NCBI GenBank assembly: GCA_029940245.1
Contig: JAOZRF010000103.1
Coordinates: 1-8,344, forward strand
Direction: 5' to 3'
Origin: Desulfobacula sp.
GTDB taxonomy: Bacteria > Desulfobacterota > Desulfobacteria > Desulfobacterales > Desulfobacteraceae
DNA length: 8,344 nucleotides
Shown here: positions 6,954 to 8,344 of the stretch, in pieces
Numbering within the stretch: the first letter of the stretch is position 1
Layout: the number at the start of each line of letters is the position of its first letter
The notes under the pieces: generated by a model
The model's database searches: none
Seen by the model: only the letters and a program-made list of their open reading frames with translations
What the model was told of the DNA's origin: nothing
Position numbers and translations under genes: made by a program

Positions 6954-7966
6954 GAACTATGGCAAAAAAGGCCTGATGCAGGGGTTAAAGTGTATAAAGC
7001 ATCAGCTGCCAGAAGAACCACTGCATTTGTCCATGATATTTTTTCTTCCGGCCAGATCACCATGTCAGGATAGGTATACCCGCACCAGAAAGTGCTATCT
7101 TTATAAGTTCGGTCCTGAATCCAGGAGAATACAAGTTTTGCTTTTTCAATATATCCCATACCGCACAGGGCAAGGACAAGTTCAGATGTCTCGGCAATGG
7201 TCACCCAGGGTTGATCAGACACGCACCTTACCCCCTGACCGTCTATAACATATTTATCCCAGTATTTTTCAATTCTATTCTTTGCCTTTTCTCCTGTCAA
7301 AGCCCCGCTTAAGATGGGGTAAAACCAGTACATGGAAAACCTGGATTTGCTGACATTATAAAAGTGAAGATTTTCCCGGATGGATTTTCCCAGTTTATCA
7401 AAGGAAATTTCCCATGAAATTTTTCGTTTTCCAAGAATGCCTGCAATGGCCAGACCACATTTTAAACTCAGAAAAATGGAACTTGCTCCCGCCAGAAGAG
7501 ACATGGGATCAACTTTGCCTTCCGGGCTTTTGGCCCAGTATATTTCTCCTGTTTTTGTCTGAAAGCTGATGGCATAATTAATTCCTTTTTCCATTGTCGG
7601 CCAGAAATATTCAAGAAAAAAAGTGTCTTTATTGATCAACCAGAGATGGAAAAGGCCCACTGAAATATAAGCGGCCATATGGGTTTCACAGGTTCGATCC
7701 TCTGGGGTTCCATCAATATAAGAAGAATACCATGATCCATCGGGATTCTGCATTTTTTTCAGCCAGTCAAAGGCAAGGCAACTTTTATCAAAGCACTTTC
7801 CAATATTCAATCCCATGATTGTTTCAACAAGATCCCATGGATCTGTTTTCCCATCCATATACCAGGGGATATCCCCGGATTCCCTCTGGAGTGTTGAAAT
7901 AAACCCGGTCAATGAATCAATGTTCAGAATGTCAGAAAATTTAACCTTTGGGCCTTTTAAAGCCAT
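6917..7966 (-). CDS. Alpha/alpha-toroid protein, prenyltransferase/squalene-cyclase-like
   Basis: A 349-residue soluble protein without signal peptide. Repeated helix pairs and the QNPDGSW motif at 73-79 (from ATG 7966) resemble the QW motif of the prenyltransferase/terpenoid-cyclase toroid fold. Further aromatic clusters: PWYMDGKTDPWD at 34-45, CETHMAAYISVGLFHLWL at 93-110, GYTYPDMVIWPEEKISWTNA at 296-315. The class II cyclase DxDD motif is not seen and the length is about half that of squalene-hopene cyclase, so it is not a standard cyclase. The fold also occurs in glycan-processing enzymes, and the acyltransferase partner makes a glycan or glycolipid role possible. Start: ATG 7964-7966 has GGAG (7974-7977) seven bases upstream. 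A TTG one codon earlier is less likely. It overlaps the acyltransferase gene by 37 bases. The function is not known from sequence. Confidence 0.78.
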   Translation of the reverse strand: MALKGPKVKFSDILNIDSLTGFISTLQRESGDIPWYMDGKTDPWDLVETIMGLNIGKCFDKSCLAFDWLKKMQNPDGSWYSSYIDGTPEDRTCETHMAAYISVGLFHLWLINKDTFFLEYFWPTMEKGINYAISFQTKTGEIYWAKSPEGKVDPMSLLAGASSIFLSLKCGLAIAGILGKRKISWEISFDKLGKSIRENLHFYNVSKSRFSMYWFYPILSGALTGEKAKNRIEKYWDKYVIDGQGVRCVSDQPWVTIAETSELVLALCGMGYIEKAKLVFSWIQDRTYKDSTFWCGYTYPDMVIWPEEKISWTNAVVLLAADALYTLTPASGLFCHSSWDGFTYMDFAN

Positions 7967-7973
7967 CAAACAT

Positions 7974-7977
7974 CTCC
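7974..7977 (-). promoter_or_regulatory. Ribosome binding site of the toroid-protein gene
   Basis: GGAG on the minus strand, seven bases before ATG 7966, selects that ATG over the TTG codon directly before it and over an out-of-frame ATG at 7973. Confidence 0.65.
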
Positions 7978-8009
7978 AATTAACAACTATCCTTAAAAAA
8001 TAAGAATTT

Positions 8010-8038
8010 ATAATAGCAGAACCCGCTATTGTTTACAA
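8010..8038 (-). promoter_or_regulatory. Sigma70-like promoter of the toroid-protein/acyltransferase operon
   Basis: On the minus strand TTGTAA (8033-8038) and TATTAT (8010-8015) are spaced by 17 bases, giving an expected start near 8003 and a leader of about 37 bases. The -10 matches five of six consensus bases, the -35 four of six. The plus strand also shows a perfect TATAAT at 8009-8014, but without a well-spaced -35. Confidence 0.5.
8012..8030. promoter_or_regulatory. Inverted repeat between -35 and -10 of the leftward promoter, candidate operator
   Basis: AATAGC (8012-8017) and GCTATT (8025-8030) form a perfect six-base dyad with a seven-base spacer. It covers the spacer and edge of the -10 of the leftward promoter. 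A dimeric regulator bound here would block RNA polymerase. The regulator is not identified. Confidence 0.4.
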
Positions 8039-8046
8039 GAAACTTG

Positions 8047-8089
8047 AAACTTATTCATGAATGAGTATTCATAAAATAAGTTTTTTTTT
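8047..8089 (+). terminator. Long dyad followed by nine T residues: terminator/attenuator candidate
   Basis: AAACTTATT (8047-8055) pairs with AATAAGTTT (8075-8083), and ATGAAT (8057-8062) pairs with ATTCAT (8067-8072). This makes a 15-pair stem with a small 1x2 internal loop and a GAGT end loop, and the T run extends to 8089. The stem is AT-rich, so its strength as a terminator is uncertain. It would act on a rightward transcript begun upstream, for example at the TATAAT at 8009-8014. It contains the FadR-like palindrome, so it may simply be an operator. Confidence 0.4.
8057..8075. promoter_or_regulatory. FadR/TetR-like operator, site 1
   Basis: TGAATGAGTATTCATAAA (8058-8075) matches the Bacillus FadR operator consensus TGAATGANTANTCATTCA, as I recall it, at 14 of 16 defined positions. 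Its palindromic core is ATGAAT-GAGT-ATTCAT. It lies upstream of the leftward promoter -35 and about 210 bases before the right-hand gene. A TetR-family fatty-acid regulator is inferred. Confidence 0.5.
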
Positions 8090-8196
8090 ATATTGAATAT
8101 CAATGCAGTCAACTTTAAAGCATCAATATATATAACCGTTTGAAATTGAATGAAAAATTTTCTGATCAACGGATCTTATCGTCTCAATAATTTTCC

Positions 8197-8224
8197 TTGA
8201 CATTCCAGGCAGATATTTGTTAAT
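8197..8224 (+). promoter_or_regulatory. Promoter of the hydroxyacyl-CoA dehydrogenase-like gene
   Basis: A consensus TTGACA lies at 8197-8202. The best -10 is GTTAAT at 8219-8224 (16-base spacer, four of six consensus bases). The start would be near 8231, giving a leader of about 53 bases. The -35 is strong and the -10 weak. Confidence 0.5.
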
Positions 8225-8229
8225 CAAAA

Positions 8230-8245
8230 ATGAATGCTCATTCAT
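8230..8245. promoter_or_regulatory. FadR/TetR-like operator, site 2, at the expected transcription start
   Basis: ATGAATG (8230-8236) and CATTCAT (8239-8245) form a perfect seven-base dyad with a two-base spacer. The half-sites are those of site 1 with shorter spacing. Its place just after the -10 is typical of a repressor that blocks transcription until an acyl-CoA inducer binds. This fits the fatty-acid gene that follows. Confidence 0.55.
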
Positions 8246-8272
8246 AAACATTAAATAACCCTTGAACTATAT

Positions 8273-8278
8273 AGGAGG
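8273..8278 (+). promoter_or_regulatory. Ribosome binding site of the right-edge gene
   Basis: AGGAGG, five bases before ATG 8284, is a near-perfect Shine-Dalgarno sequence and fixes the start. Confidence 0.8.
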
Positions 8279-8283
8279 AAATC

Positions 8284-8344
8284 ATGATACGAAAAGTCAG
8301 AAAAGCAGCAGTGATCGGGTCCGGAATAATGGGAGGCGGTATTG
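8284..8344 (+). CDS. 3-hydroxyacyl-CoA dehydrogenase-like protein, N-terminus only
   Basis: Only 20 codons are visible (MIRKVRKAAVIGSGIMGGGI), cut by the window edge. A short basic lead and beta strand run into the GxGxxG nucleotide-binding loop (GSGIMG), exactly as at the start of NAD-dependent 3-hydroxyacyl-CoA dehydrogenases of fatty-acid beta-oxidation. The single-domain and the FadB-like fused enzymes cannot be told apart from this much. A related Rossmann dehydrogenase is possible. The strong ribosome site, promoter and palindrome at the start site suggest a regulated, highly expressed catabolic gene. Confidence 0.75.
   Translation, partial: MIRKVRKAAVIGSGIMGGGI

Noticed and set aside
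8092..8104. ATTGA-ATA-TCAAT inverted repeat in the divergent region
   Set aside because: Five-base arms in very AT-rich DNA, not placed at either promoter. Likely chance.

Overview
The window looks like a chromosomal stretch from a moderately AT-rich, Gram-negative, strictly respiratory or anaerobic bacterium. The protein style (Cache-HAMP-PAS hybrid-like histidine kinase, AEC carrier, family 5 solute-binding protein, clostridia-unlike Shine-Dalgarno spacing) most resembles Desulfobacterales such as Desulfobacter or Desulfobacula. That assignment is an impression from protein flavour, not a database result.

Layout. Positions 1-640 hold a truncated IS5-family insertion sequence (transposase N-terminal half only). 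It abuts a minus-strand remnant of a copper-type P-type ATPase (about 634-1122) that has lost both ends. This is a decayed junction. A plus-strand, probably co-transcribed set follows: an AEC-family membrane carrier (1140-2060), a family 5 extracellular solute-binding protein (2080-3690) and a 798-residue membrane histidine kinase (3735-6131). No ABC permease, ABC ATPase or response regulator is present, so the trio may be a sensing-plus-uptake cassette for one small solute. Convergent to it, on the minus strand, is a two-gene operon read from about 8003 down to 6156: an alpha/alpha-toroid protein of the prenyltransferase/squalene-cyclase fold class, then a left-handed beta-helix acyltransferase. 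The two genes overlap by 37 bases. The divergent 317-base region 7967-8283 contains promoters for both directions and two FadR/TetR-like palindromes. At the right edge begins a gene whose first 20 residues look like the NAD-binding start of a 3-hydroxyacyl-CoA dehydrogenase.

Most unusual signal: an 18-base direct repeat, two copies each, lies inside two unrelated neighbouring genes, the histidine kinase (5448-5488, plus strand) and the acyltransferase (6256-6299, minus strand). It reads in the same frame in both (N/D-L-K-V-T-R/S twice). The two blocks are nearly identical over 41-44 bases, including flanking bases. This looks like a small in-frame, protein-coding repeat element that has spread into surface loops of unrelated proteins. 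Because the genes converge, the two copies also form an inverted pair about 0.8 kb apart.

Second signal: the divergent region ahead of the beta-oxidation-type gene. One ATGAATG/CATTCAT palindrome sits exactly where the transcription start of the right-hand gene is expected. A second is embedded in a 37-base dyad followed by nine T residues, so it could act as an operator, as a terminator/attenuator, or as both.
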